Assembly (NCBI GenBank): GCA_020634755.1
Contig: JACKBC010000004.1
Location: forward strand, 62,001 to 126,000
Source: Caldilineaceae bacterium
GTDB taxonomy: Bacteria > Chloroflexota > Anaerolineae > Caldilineales > Caldilineaceae
DNA length: 64,000 nt
Direction: 5' to 3'
The notes beneath the pieces are model-generated. The model was not told where the DNA came from, did not search any database, and saw only the letters and a list, made by a program, of their open reading frames with translations. Within the stretch, counting starts at the first letter, position 1. Each line of letters starts with the position of its first letter. A program made the translations under genes and the position numbers. Shown in pieces: positions 26,099 through 34,034 of the stretch.

Positions 26099-26974
26099 AT
26101 GAAAATTGGTGTAAGTTCATATAGCTTTATCCGCCTGGTCACGTCGGGTCAGATGGACCAGATCGCCGTGATTGGCAAGGCCAAAGAGATTGGCTTTGAC
26201 GTCATCGAATTCTCCAAAATCATTGTGCCAGAGGGCAAGACGCTGGACGGATATGCCGCCGAGCTGCGCGCCGAAGCGGACCGGCTGGGCATTGACATTG
26301 TCAATTACACCGTGGGGGCCGACTTCTTACGCGGCTCCAATGGCAATCTGCAAGCGGAGATCGAACGCGTCAAGGGTGAAGTGGATATTGCGGCCATTTT
26401 GGGCGTGCCGGGCATGCGCCACGACGCCACCAGCGGTTGGCCTGCCGACCATATTGGGCCCAAAAGCTTTGATGCTGCGCTGCCGCGGCTGGCCGAAGGC
26501 TGCCGCGCCGTGACTGAATATGCCGCCGCCAAAGGGATCAAAACCATGGTGGAGAATCACGGCTTCTTCTGCCAGGAAAGCACGCGCGTGGAAAAGCTAG
26601 TCACCGCCGTGGATCACGCCAACTTTGGCGTGCTCATCGACATGGGCAACTTCCTGTGCGCCGACGATGAGCCGGCCAGCGCCGTGGGCCGGCTCATGCC
26701 CTTTGCCTTTCACTGCCACGCCAAAGATTTCCACGTTCGGTCGGGCAATGAGGTGGCGCCGGGCCGCGGCTGGTTCCAATCGCGCGCCGGCAACTATCTG
26801 CGCGGAGCCATTATCGGCCACGGCAACGTGCCGGTGCTGCAATGTCTCAAGGTCATGCAGCGCGATGGCTACGACGGCGTACTTTCCATCGAGTATGAAG
26901 GCATTGAGGATGTGCTAACCGGCATTGAAATTGGCCACGAAAATCTGCGCCGCATGGTGGGGATGCTGAGCTAG
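26099..26974 (+). CDS. Sugar phosphate isomerase/epimerase-like TIM-barrel protein
   Basis: The 291-residue protein has the xylose-isomerase-like TIM-barrel pattern of the AP endonuclease 2 fold. It opens MKIGVSSYSFIRLV and has FDVIEFSKI, then metal-ligand segments MVENHG, LIDMGNF, FHCHAKDFH and SIEYEG. It probably interconverts keto and aldo sugars or epimerises them; the substrate is unknown. AGGAAAT precedes the ATG. It ends at a strong hairpin at 26994. Confidence 0.88.
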   Translation: MKIGVSSYSFIRLVTSGQMDQIAVIGKAKEIGFDVIEFSKIIVPEGKTLDGYAAELRAEADRLGIDIVNYTVGADFLRGSNGNLQAEIERVKGEVDIAAILGVPGMRHDATSGWPADHIGPKSFDAALPRLAEGCRAVTEYAAAKGIKTMVENHGFFCQESTRVEKLVTAVDHANFGVLIDMGNFLCADDEPASAVGRLMPFAFHCHAKDFHVRSGNEVAPGRGWFQSRAGNYLRGAIIGHGNVPVLQCLKVMQRDGYDGVLSIEYEGIEDVLTGIEIGHENLRRMVGMLS

Positions 26975-26993
26975 TATGCGGCCTCAAAATGAC

Positions 26994-27038
26994 AGGGGGA
27001 CACGATGACTTCGACAAGCTCAGTCACCGTGTCCCCCT
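26994..27038 (+). terminator. Strong hairpin with TTCGACAAGCTCA loop
   Basis: Arms AGGGGGACACGATGAC (26994-27009) and GTCACCGTGTCCCCCT (27023-27038) pair at 15 of 16 positions. The 13-base loop is TTCGACAAGCTCA, the core of a repeat family seen elsewhere in the window. CTTATCT follows. It probably terminates the epimerase gene. Confidence 0.7.
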
Positions 27039-27086
27039 CTTATCTCGCCACCCGTTCCACCAGTAACAATTGCCTCTGACTCGCTT

Positions 27087-27536
27087 ATGGATAAGAATTC
27101 CTGCCCATGCGGTAGCCGCAAAGAATATGCAGAGTGTTGTCAAGCGTTTCTAAACGGCGCTGCTTTGGCTCACACGCCCGAACAGCTCATGCGCTCGCGC
27201 TATACGGCGTTCCACCAAGGAAATATCGACTATTTGCTCGCCACCCAGCACCCTGCCCAACGCCAACCGGATGCGCGCCAAACGCTGGCGGAAACCGTGA
27301 GCCAAACCGAATGGCTGAGCCTGCGCGTGCTCAATGCCGTTGGCAACACGGTCGAATTTGTGGCATTTTATAGGCAGGATAGCCATCTGAATCAGTTACA
27401 CGAAGTATCGCAGTTTGTGCGTGAAGATGGGCGCTGGTTCTATACGACCGGCGCCCATCTAATGCCCATTCAGCTTGGCCGCAATGACCCTTGTTGGTGC
27501 GGCAGCGGCAAAAAACGTAAAAAGTGCCACGGATAA
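27087..27536 (+). CDS. YchJ-like protein with two SEC-C zinc motifs
   Basis: The 149-residue protein begins with one SEC-C-like motif (CPCGSRKEYAECC) and ends with another (DPCWCGSGKKRKKCHG), around the YchJ/UPF0225 core (LMRSRYTAFHQGNIDYLL, ...REDGRWFYTTGAHL). SEC-C motifs bind zinc and contact proteins such as SecB; the cellular role of YchJ is unclear. The amidohydrolase gene follows after 6 bases, so both are probably co-transcribed. Confidence 0.92.
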   Translation: MDKNSCPCGSRKEYAECCQAFLNGAALAHTPEQLMRSRYTAFHQGNIDYLLATQHPAQRQPDARQTLAETVSQTEWLSLRVLNAVGNTVEFVAFYRQDSHLNQLHEVSQFVREDGRWFYTTGAHLMPIQLGRNDPCWCGSGKKRKKCHG

Positions 27537-27542
27537 TTTTCC

Positions 27543-29033
27543 ATGCCCATCACAACCAAACTCACCGGTGCTTTTGTCATCGGTTTTGATGGTGACGATC
27601 ACGTCATCTATCCCAACGGCGAAGTCGTCTATCAGCGTGATACCATTCTTTTTGTGGGCCACGGCTACGATCAGCCCGTGGATCAAACCATTGATGCCGG
27701 CCAGGCCATTATCAGTCCGGGCTTCATCGACTTGGACGCGCTAGCCGATATTGATCACGCCATTTTGGATACCTGGAATCCGCCCCATTTGGATAGTGGT
27801 TTGCAGTGGTCCGAACGCTACTTCGAGCAGCGGCGCGATGTGTTCACGCTGGAAGAGGAAATTTTCAAGCGGCGCTATGCGCTGACTCAGCTCATTCTCA
27901 ACGGCATTACCACCGCCATGCCCATTGCGGCCGAAACGTACAAAGGCTGGTGCGAAAGCTACGAAGAATTTGCTGCCGTGGTGGATATTGCCGGCGAACT
28001 GGGGCTACGCATGTACTTGGGGCCGAGCTACCGCGCCGGCATCAACGTGGTGCGCAACGATGGCAGCCGCACGGTGCTGTGGGAAGAGGCGCTGGGCGAA
28101 CAAGGCTTGGACGACGCCATCCGCTTTGTGCAGGACTTTGACGGTGCGCACGACGGCTTGATCCGCGGCTGCCTATTGCCCTGTCGCATTGAGACGGTCA
28201 CACCCGTGCTGCTGCGCCGCACCAAACAGGCCGCCGATGAATTGGGCTGCCACATCCGCCTGCACGCCCTGCAAAGCCTGGTGGAATTGCGGCTGCTGCG
28301 CCAGTGGTACGACAAGACGCCGCTGGAACTGTTACAAGAATTGGAATTGTTGGGGCCGCGTCTGTTGATTCCCCACGGCATCTACATCGGTGGTCATTCC
28401 GATACGGGCGAACCCTATCGCGGTGAACTAGCGCTGCTGGCCGACACGGGCACATCGATTATCCACTGCCCGCTGACCTCGGTGCGCTATGGCCACGCCC
28501 TCGATTCGTTTGACCGCTATCGGGCCGCCGGCGTCAACCTGGCGCTGGGCACCGATTCTTTCCCGCCCGATCTGATCCGCGGCATGGATTACGGCAATAA
28601 TATTGCCAAGCTGGTCACCGGCGACAAAAGCGCGGGGTCGGCCGCCGACTATTTCCGCGCCGCCACGCTGGGTGGTGCGCAAGCCTTGGGCCGCGACGAT
28701 TTGGGACGCCTGGCCCCTGGCGCCAAAGCGGACATCATCATCATCGACCTGAGCAAGCTGCGCACTGGCCCCATAGACGACCCCATCCGCACGCTGCTCA
28801 TGAACTGTGGCGGCGCCGATGTGCGCACCGTGATTATCAACGGGCGTACGGTGATGCAGAACGGCGAAATTCCAGGCGTAGACGTGGCCCAAATGAAAGC
28901 CGATGGCCAGCGCTATTTTGCCAAGCTCAAAGCCGCCTACCCAGAGCGCGATGTACAACGACGTACGTTGGATGAACTATTCCCATCATCGTTTCGGATT
29001 ATGGACGATAGCGCTGTTCATAGCGTAGACTAG
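27543..29033 (+). CDS. Amidohydrolase / chlorohydrolase-like protein with altered metal site
   Basis: The 496-residue protein has the amidohydrolase layout: an N-terminal composite sheet, a TIM barrel and a C-terminal strand set ending DVRTVIINGRTVMQNGEI. The later ligands look present: RLHALQSL (His), LLIPHGIYIG (His), IHCPLTS and LALGTDSFPPD (Asp). The first-strand HxH, normally in a GFxxxHxH context, reads GFIDLDALADID, so both His are missing. It may use a reduced metal site like cytosine-deaminase relatives, or be non-hydrolytic. Substrate unknown. Confidence 0.82.
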   Translation: MPITTKLTGAFVIGFDGDDHVIYPNGEVVYQRDTILFVGHGYDQPVDQTIDAGQAIISPGFIDLDALADIDHAILDTWNPPHLDSGLQWSERYFEQRRDVFTLEEEIFKRRYALTQLILNGITTAMPIAAETYKGWCESYEEFAAVVDIAGELGLRMYLGPSYRAGINVVRNDGSRTVLWEEALGEQGLDDAIRFVQDFDGAHDGLIRGCLLPCRIETVTPVLLRRTKQAADELGCHIRLHALQSLVELRLLRQWYDKTPLELLQELELLGPRLLIPHGIYIGGHSDTGEPYRGELALLADTGTSIIHCPLTSVRYGHALDSFDRYRAAGVNLALGTDSFPPDLIRGMDYGNNIAKLVTGDKSAGSAADYFRAATLGGAQALGRDDLGRLAPGAKADIIIIDLSKLRTGPIDDPIRTLLMNCGGADVRTVIINGRTVMQNGEIPGVDVAQMKADGQRYFAKLKAAYPERDVQRRTLDELFPSSFRIMDDSAVHSVD

Positions 29034-29075
29034 CCACAAAAACACAAAAGCCACAGAATACGTAACGATTCAGGC

Positions 29076-29121
29076 GTTCCCTGAGCTTGTCAAAGGGAAC
29101 ACCGGCCTTCGACAAGCTCAG
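29076..29121. repeat. TTCGACAAGCTCAG family inverted repeat
   Basis: CTGAGCTTGTC (29081-29091) and GACAAGCTCAG (29111-29121) are perfect inverted arms. A nested GTTCCC/GGGAAC stem partly overlaps the left arm. Single half-copies appear near 30,893 and 39,667. Confidence 0.6.
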
Positions 29122-29180
29122 TCCTCGACTAGCTGAATATGAGCTCCCGCAGAGCCCATAACATCAGACAAAAGGAACAA

Positions 29181-30860
29181 ATGACTGTGTCCGCCTATTT
29201 CGATCTCGGCTCCTATACGCGCCCGATTACAACCAGCTCATCCGACGCCCAGCTTTGGTTTGACCGCGGGCTGAACTGGTGCTACGGCTTTAACTTTGAG
29301 GAGGCCGTGCGCTGCTTTGAAAAAGCCGCCGAATTTGACCCCACCTGCGCCATGGCGCACTGGGGCATGGCCTATGCCGCCGGGCCTAATTACAACCTGA
29401 CTTGGGAAGACTTGGGCTGGAAAGGCGCTCAGCACGTGGCGGCCCACTGTCGCGCCGCGTCGCAAAAGGCGCTGACCCTGCTGGATCATGCGTCTCCGCT
29501 GGAGCAGGCGCTGATCAAGGCGCTGTGTCAGCGCTTTCTGGCCGACCATTTTGAGGATGAAGCCCAATATGCCCAATGGGATGATGCCTATGCCGCGGCC
29601 ATGCGGGCAGTCTATCGCGCCTATCCCGACGACTTGGATGTGAGTACGCTGTGCGCCGAAGCGCTCATGTGCCGCACACCCTGGCTGCTGTGGGATTTGC
29701 ATAGCGCGCAACCAGCCGACGGCGCAGACACGCTCGAAGCCATTGCGATCATCGAACGGGCATTGGGCCAAATTGAGGCGCAGAAGCGGCCACCCCATCC
29801 CGGTCTGCTGCACCTGCACATTCACGCGCTGGAGATGTCGCCCACGCCCCACCGCGCCTTGCGCTCGGCGGATGCATTACGCGAGCTCGTGCCCGATGCG
29901 GGTCATCTATGCCACATGCCGTCGCACATTGACATTTTGTGCGGCCACTATCACAACGCGGTGGTGGCCAATCAGCGGGCCATTCAGGTCGATGCCAAAT
30001 ATGTGGCCCATGCCGGCGTGCGCAACGTCTACACCATGTATCGCACCCACAACCTGCACTTCAAGATCTATGCCGCCATGTTTCTGGGCCAATTTAAAAC
30101 CGCGCTATCCACCGCTGATGAACTCATCGCCGCCCTGCCGGCAGAAGTGCTGCGCGTGGAAGAGCCCAACCTGGCCGACATTCTCGAATGTCTCATCTCC
30201 ATGAAGCAACACGTGCTGATCCGCTTTGGCCAGTGGCAGATGATCTTGGACGAGCCGCTGCCGGATGACCAGGAGCTTTATTGCCACACCACAGCCATCT
30301 TGCACTATGCGAAAGGAATTGCTTATGCCGCCACCGGGCACGTGGCTGAGGCCCGGGCGGAACAGGCGCTCTTTGAGGCGGCTCGCGGGCGTGTGCCGGA
30401 AAGCCGCAACCATTTCAACAACTCTTCTGCCGATGTGCTGGCCGTGGCCGCCGAAATGCTGGCGGGGGAAATCGAGTATCGCCAGGGGAATTATGACTCA
30501 GCTTTTGCTCATCTGCGCCACTCTGTGTGGCTGGATGACAACCTGGCCTACGCCGAGCCGTGGGGCTGGATGCAGCCGGCGCGCCACGCTTTGGGTGCTT
30601 TGCTGCTGGAGCAAGAACACGTGGAAGATGCGCTGGCCGTTTACCGCGCCGACCTGGGGCTGGACAATACGCTCAATCGGCCTTCGCAACATCCCGAAAA
30701 CGTGTGGAGCTTGCACGGTTACGTCGAGTGCTTGCGTCGCTTGGGGCGGGAGGCGGATGTGGCAACTATCCAGCCGCGGCTGGACTTGGCATTGGCGCGC
30801 GCTGACGTACCGATCCACGCGTCCTGTTTTTGCCGGTTGGAGGAGGAGTGTTGTCACTGA
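29181..30860 (+). CDS. TPR-repeat protein of unknown function
   Basis: The 559-residue protein has TPR-like helices at its start (LWFDRGLNWCYGFNFEEAVRC, FDPTCAMAHWGMAYA) and end (ALAVYRADLGLDN). Its conserved-looking centre is rich in His: LHLHIHALEMSP, GHLCHMPSHIDILCGHYHNA, YRTHNLHFKIYAAMFLG. AAAGGAAC lies ahead of the ATG, which is why this start is chosen over one at 29139. It has no signal peptide, so it is cytosolic. The family is recurrent in bacteria to my knowledge, but without an assigned activity; the His cluster could bind metal. Confidence 0.8.
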   Translation: MTVSAYFDLGSYTRPITTSSSDAQLWFDRGLNWCYGFNFEEAVRCFEKAAEFDPTCAMAHWGMAYAAGPNYNLTWEDLGWKGAQHVAAHCRAASQKALTLLDHASPLEQALIKALCQRFLADHFEDEAQYAQWDDAYAAAMRAVYRAYPDDLDVSTLCAEALMCRTPWLLWDLHSAQPADGADTLEAIAIIERALGQIEAQKRPPHPGLLHLHIHALEMSPTPHRALRSADALRELVPDAGHLCHMPSHIDILCGHYHNAVVANQRAIQVDAKYVAHAGVRNVYTMYRTHNLHFKIYAAMFLGQFKTALSTADELIAALPAEVLRVEEPNLADILECLISMKQHVLIRFGQWQMILDEPLPDDQELYCHTTAILHYAKGIAYAATGHVAEARAEQALFEAARGRVPESRNHFNNSSADVLAVAAEMLAGEIEYRQGNYDSAFAHLRHSVWLDDNLAYAEPWGWMQPARHALGALLLEQEHVEDALAVYRADLGLDNTLNRPSQHPENVWSLHGYVECLRRLGREADVATIQPRLDLALARADVPIHASCFCRLEEECCH

Positions 30861-30901
30861 AGCTTTCTGCGTACAATCTCAACTGGTATCGTTCCTTTCG
30901 A

Positions 30902-30990
30902 CAAGCTGAGAATGGACACAGATACACGCTGTTCAACACAGATTTTGACCAAAAACCGAGCTAGAAATCAGCGTAAATCCGCGTTAGCGA
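30902..30990. repeat. ATCAGCG/AATCCGCG repeat-family segment
   Basis: Contains ACACAGAT words, AAATCAGCGTAAATCCGCG and a terminal CGAAGCGGCATCTGCG. Related to segments at 6,083, 26,045, 45,086 and 51,250. The boundaries are approximate. Confidence 0.45.
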
Positions 30991-31030
30991 AGCGGCATCT
31001 GCGCACAAAATTCCGCTCTCCGACAAACCG

Positions 31031-31660
31031 TTAGAAGTTAGATATGATGCGATCGATAAAGGCTTCTCGCTGCGCTTTATCCATTTTAAGAAAAGGCGAA
31101 CCCAGCTCATCATCTCCACAGCCCACTAGATAGGTAAAGTCAAGTGTGCGAAGCAAAGTCAGGCTGGCTTCAACATTGGCCAATTTATCGCTGCCCACGA
31201 CCCAAGCATCACCGGCATTATAAAGAAAATCGCCTGTAAATAGATAACGCTCCTCATCATCCGTCCACAGAAAACAGACGCCGCCCGTGGTATGGCCTGG
31301 CGTTGGAATGACCTCCCAATCGTCTTCAAGATGATGTCGATTGAAAGCAAAGGGCGCCAGATCGCGCGGGCCGCGTTTACGTATTTTGGGTGCTTCAACC
31401 GTGCTGCATTGAATGGACGCCTGAAATTTATCGGCTACCGCCTGCAAACCGGCGCCAGCAAAATGAAAATCGGTTACATAAATCGCTTGGATACCGCCGG
31501 CATCGGCAATGGCCTCCAATTCATTGTTGACGGTTGCTTGCTTGGCCATGCGCGGCAGAAAAATATTCCCCCTCTCCCGTTTGAGCAAGTAGGAGTACCC
31601 CCATCCCGTTGAGCCAGCATCGCGATAGACTTTATAAATATTGTTGAGCAGTCTTTCCAT
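31031..31660 (-). CDS. Metallo-beta-lactamase-fold protein with reduced metal motif
   Basis: The 209-residue protein has the MBL-fold order: IQAIYVTDFHFAGAG where HxHxDH normally sits, then IPTPGHTTGGVCFLW (His ligand) and YLFTGDFLYN (Asp ligand). Of the first motif only one His remains (DFHF). It may bind a single metal or none. It follows formamidase on the same strand after a 150-base repeat, and may belong to the aromatic gene cluster or stand alone. Ribosome site weak. Confidence 0.75.
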   Translation of the reverse strand: MERLLNNIYKVYRDAGSTGWGYSYLLKRERGNIFLPRMAKQATVNNELEAIADAGGIQAIYVTDFHFAGAGLQAVADKFQASIQCSTVEAPKIRKRGPRDLAPFAFNRHHLEDDWEVIPTPGHTTGGVCFLWTDDEERYLFTGDFLYNAGDAWVVGSDKLANVEASLTLLRTLDFTYLVGCGDDELGSPFLKMDKAQREAFIDRIISNF

Positions 31661-31694
31661 TTGGATACCATCAATTAAGAGAAGATGCCTGGTT

Positions 31695-31809
31695 GACTGA
31701 CAAATCTTATTTTACCGCCAAGATCGCAAAGAAACGCAAGGAATCTACTTGGGTACCCTTTGCGCACCTTCGCGCCCTTTGCGGTAGAAAGAGTAAATGT
31801 ATCAGTCAA
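31695..31809. repeat. Inverted-repeat element with CGCAAAG interior
   Basis: Outer arms TTGACTGA (31695-31702) and TCAGTCAA (31802-31809) are perfect. Inner arms TACCGC (31715-31720) and GCGGTA (31783-31788) enclose GCAAAG/CTTTGCG words. It lies directly against the formamidase stop codon. Confidence 0.55.
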
Positions 31810-32739
31810 TCAGGAGAAGATGCTCAATGGCATATAGCACGCCACAATCCAATTGGGGGCATCCACAATTTCGCTGATTTTGAGGTCGGCAGCGGCGCTG
31901 CATAGGCAATAGGCTTGGCTGCGCGCCAGGCCATGTTCGCGCTCGAGCCAGTCGATCATATAGCGCACGGCGTTTTGGCTGTTTACAAAGAGATCCGGCC
32001 CGTGGGCCGTAGTGCAAAAGGAGCCAAGCGTGTCGGTCTTGGTCAACGGGCTGGGCGTAATAAATTGCGGCTCGGGTATCGATTGCCCCTTGCGCAGATC
32101 AAAGCGCAAGGTCACCGTCATGGGTGATTCGATGCCCGTGCCAGAGACCTCGCCATCGCCCTGGGCGGCGTGACAATCGCCGGTGGAAAAGAGCGCCCCC
32201 GCCACATGCACGGGCAGGAAGAGCGTGGCTCCACGCGTCAAGCCACGGATGTCCATATTGCCGCCGTGAAAAGCCGGCGGCCCCGTAGGAATCTCACCAG
32301 CCTCTTTGGGCGCCACCCCCATGACGCCGCAGAAGGGCTCAAACGGCAATTTTACTTTGTCGCTATCGCGGAAGTGGCAAAAGTCACCCTCGAGCCGCCA
32401 GTGCTGCAAATAGGGATAGTCAAAATCCTTTTGCAGCAGCCCAAAGTTGGGCGCATGGCTGTTCCAGCCCCAGCCCTTGTGCACCAGGTCCAGAACCTCC
32501 ACCACCAACACGTCGCCGGGCTGCGCGTCCTGCACCAACACCGGCCCCGTCAGCGGGTGGCCGCCGCCCCGTTTGCGATTGATAAAATCCTCCAGCGTCG
32601 ACGTGGGCGTAAGCGCCTGGTTGCTGGCCTCGCGGCACTCAAAGGTGACGCTGTCCCCCGGCGCAATTTCCAACTGCGGCGCCAGCGAATTGTCCCATAC
32701 GCGGTGGATGTTGTGATCGGGCAAATAGTGTTCAGTCAT
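31810..32739 (-). CDS. Acetamidase/formamidase family protein
   Basis: The 309-residue protein fits the FmdA/AmdA family: LEIAPGDSVTFECREASN, DAQPGDVLVVEVLDL, PFCGVMGVAPKEAGEIPTGPP, GGNMDIRGLTRGATLFLPV and GDCHAAQGDGEVSGTGIESP. These zinc enzymes release ammonia from short amides such as formamide. GAGG precedes the ATG. It lies 39 bases after pobA on the same strand, so it is probably in the hpaB-pobA-fmdA transcript; an amide-releasing step next to aromatic degradation is plausible but unproven. Confidence 0.93.
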   Translation of the reverse strand: MTEHYLPDHNIHRVWDNSLAPQLEIAPGDSVTFECREASNQALTPTSTLEDFINRKRGGGHPLTGPVLVQDAQPGDVLVVEVLDLVHKGWGWNSHAPNFGLLQKDFDYPYLQHWRLEGDFCHFRDSDKVKLPFEPFCGVMGVAPKEAGEIPTGPPAFHGGNMDIRGLTRGATLFLPVHVAGALFSTGDCHAAQGDGEVSGTGIESPMTVTLRFDLRKGQSIPEPQFITPSPLTKTDTLGSFCTTAHGPDLFVNSQNAVRYMIDWLEREHGLARSQAYCLCSAAADLKISEIVDAPNWIVACYMPLSIFS

Positions 32740-32778
32740 GATTATGCCTCACTCATTGGTTGAATTCGCGCGAATTGA

Positions 32779-33960
32779 TTACTCAAACCGCTCAAACGGT
32801 AATCCTACATAATTTTCGGCCATGGTCGTGCGACCAGCCACAGAGCTGGTCAAATAATCCAGTTCGGCCAGTTGTAAGCGATGATTCAGCGAGTCGTCGT
32901 CAAATTTGTGCATCAGCGAAGTGAACCACCACGAGAAACGGATGGCCTTCCAGACCCGGCGCAGGCAAGCGTCCGAGTAGCGCGCCAGCAGACCGGTGCG
33001 CCCTTCGCCATAATGGGCGATAAACGCGCGGGAGAGATAATAGACATCCGCCGCCGCCAGGTTGAGCCCTTTGGCGCCGGTGGGCGGCACAATGTGGGCG
33101 GCATCGCCGGCCAAAAAGAGATTGCCAAAGCGCAGCGGCTCGGCCACAAAGCTGCGCAGCGGCGCAATGCTCATCTCCAATCGCGGCCCGGTGATCAGCT
33201 TGGCGGCGGTCTCCGGCGGCAGGCGACGCCGCAGTTCGTCCCAAAAGGCATCGTCGCTCCAGTTTTCCACCTTATCGTCCAAGCTGCACTGCACGTAGTA
33301 GCGGCTGCGCGTGTGCGACCGCATGCTGCACAGCGCAAAGCCGCGCTGGTGGTTGGCATAGATCAGCTCCTCATCTACCGGCGGCGTGTCGGACAGAATA
33401 CCCAGCCAGCCAAAGGGATAGACCTTCTCAAAAAGCGTCAGCTTATCCGCCGGTACGCTCTGCCGCGACACGCCGTGATAGCCATCGCAGCCGGCCACAA
33501 AGTCGCAGATCAGTTCTTGGCGCTGGCCGTTCTCTTCGTAGATAATCCGCGGCCGGGCGCTGTCGTAATCTTCTACAGCCACGGCGGGCGCGCTGTATTT
33601 GAGCATGCCGCCTGCCGACAGCCGCGCGTCGATCAGGTCTTTGGTCACTTCGGTCTGGCCGTAGACCATGACGGTGCTGCCGCCGGTCAGCTCGCGCATG
33701 TTGATGCGCTCTGTGCGCCCGTCAAAGGCCAGCGCAAAGCCATCGTGTACCAAGCCCTCGGCATCCATGCGTTTGTGCACGCCCATTTCGCGCAGCATGT
33801 TGACCGTGCCCTGCTCCAGCACGCCAGCGCGAATGCGCGCCTCCACGTAGGCGCGACTTTGTCGCTCCAAAATGACCGACTCGATGCCGTGATTATGCAA
33901 AATTTGGGCAAGCATTAGCCCGGCCGGTCCCGAGCCAATAATGCCAACTTGAGTGCGCAT
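32779..33960 (-). CDS. pobA: 4-hydroxybenzoate 3-monooxygenase
   Basis: The 393-residue flavoprotein has the FAD Rossmann start (VGIIGSGPAGLMLAQIL), the GCDGYHGVSR DG motif and the second FAD motif FLAGDAAHIVPPTGAKGLNLA, all typical of PobA, with the usual length. It hydroxylates 4-hydroxybenzoate to protocatechuate using NAD(P)H and oxygen. GAGG lies 9 bases before the ATG. No protocatechuate dioxygenase is seen in the window. It sits between hpaB and formamidase. Confidence 0.95.
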   Translation of the reverse strand: MRTQVGIIGSGPAGLMLAQILHNHGIESVILERQSRAYVEARIRAGVLEQGTVNMLREMGVHKRMDAEGLVHDGFALAFDGRTERINMRELTGGSTVMVYGQTEVTKDLIDARLSAGGMLKYSAPAVAVEDYDSARPRIIYEENGQRQELICDFVAGCDGYHGVSRQSVPADKLTLFEKVYPFGWLGILSDTPPVDEELIYANHQRGFALCSMRSHTRSRYYVQCSLDDKVENWSDDAFWDELRRRLPPETAAKLITGPRLEMSIAPLRSFVAEPLRFGNLFLAGDAAHIVPPTGAKGLNLAAADVYYLSRAFIAHYGEGRTGLLARYSDACLRRVWKAIRFSWWFTSLMHKFDDDSLNHRLQLAELDYLTSSVAGRTTMAENYVGLPFERFE

Positions 33961-33976
33961 GAGAATGTCCTCTTAT

Positions 33977-34034
33977 GTAGGCCAAGTTTCCCAACTTGTC
34001 TAGTCGCTGGGCCAAGTTTTCCAACTTGGCCTAC
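33977..34034. repeat. GTAGGCCAAGTT inverted repeat overlapping the hpaB stop
   Basis: Arms GTAGGCCAAGTT (33977-33988) and AACTTGGCCTAC (34023-34034) are perfect, with two further internal copies of CCAAGTTT(T/C)CCAACTTG. The right arm contains the TAG stop of hpaB. A related GTAGGGC...TTGCCCTAC pair lies at about 60,753-60,803. Confidence 0.6.
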
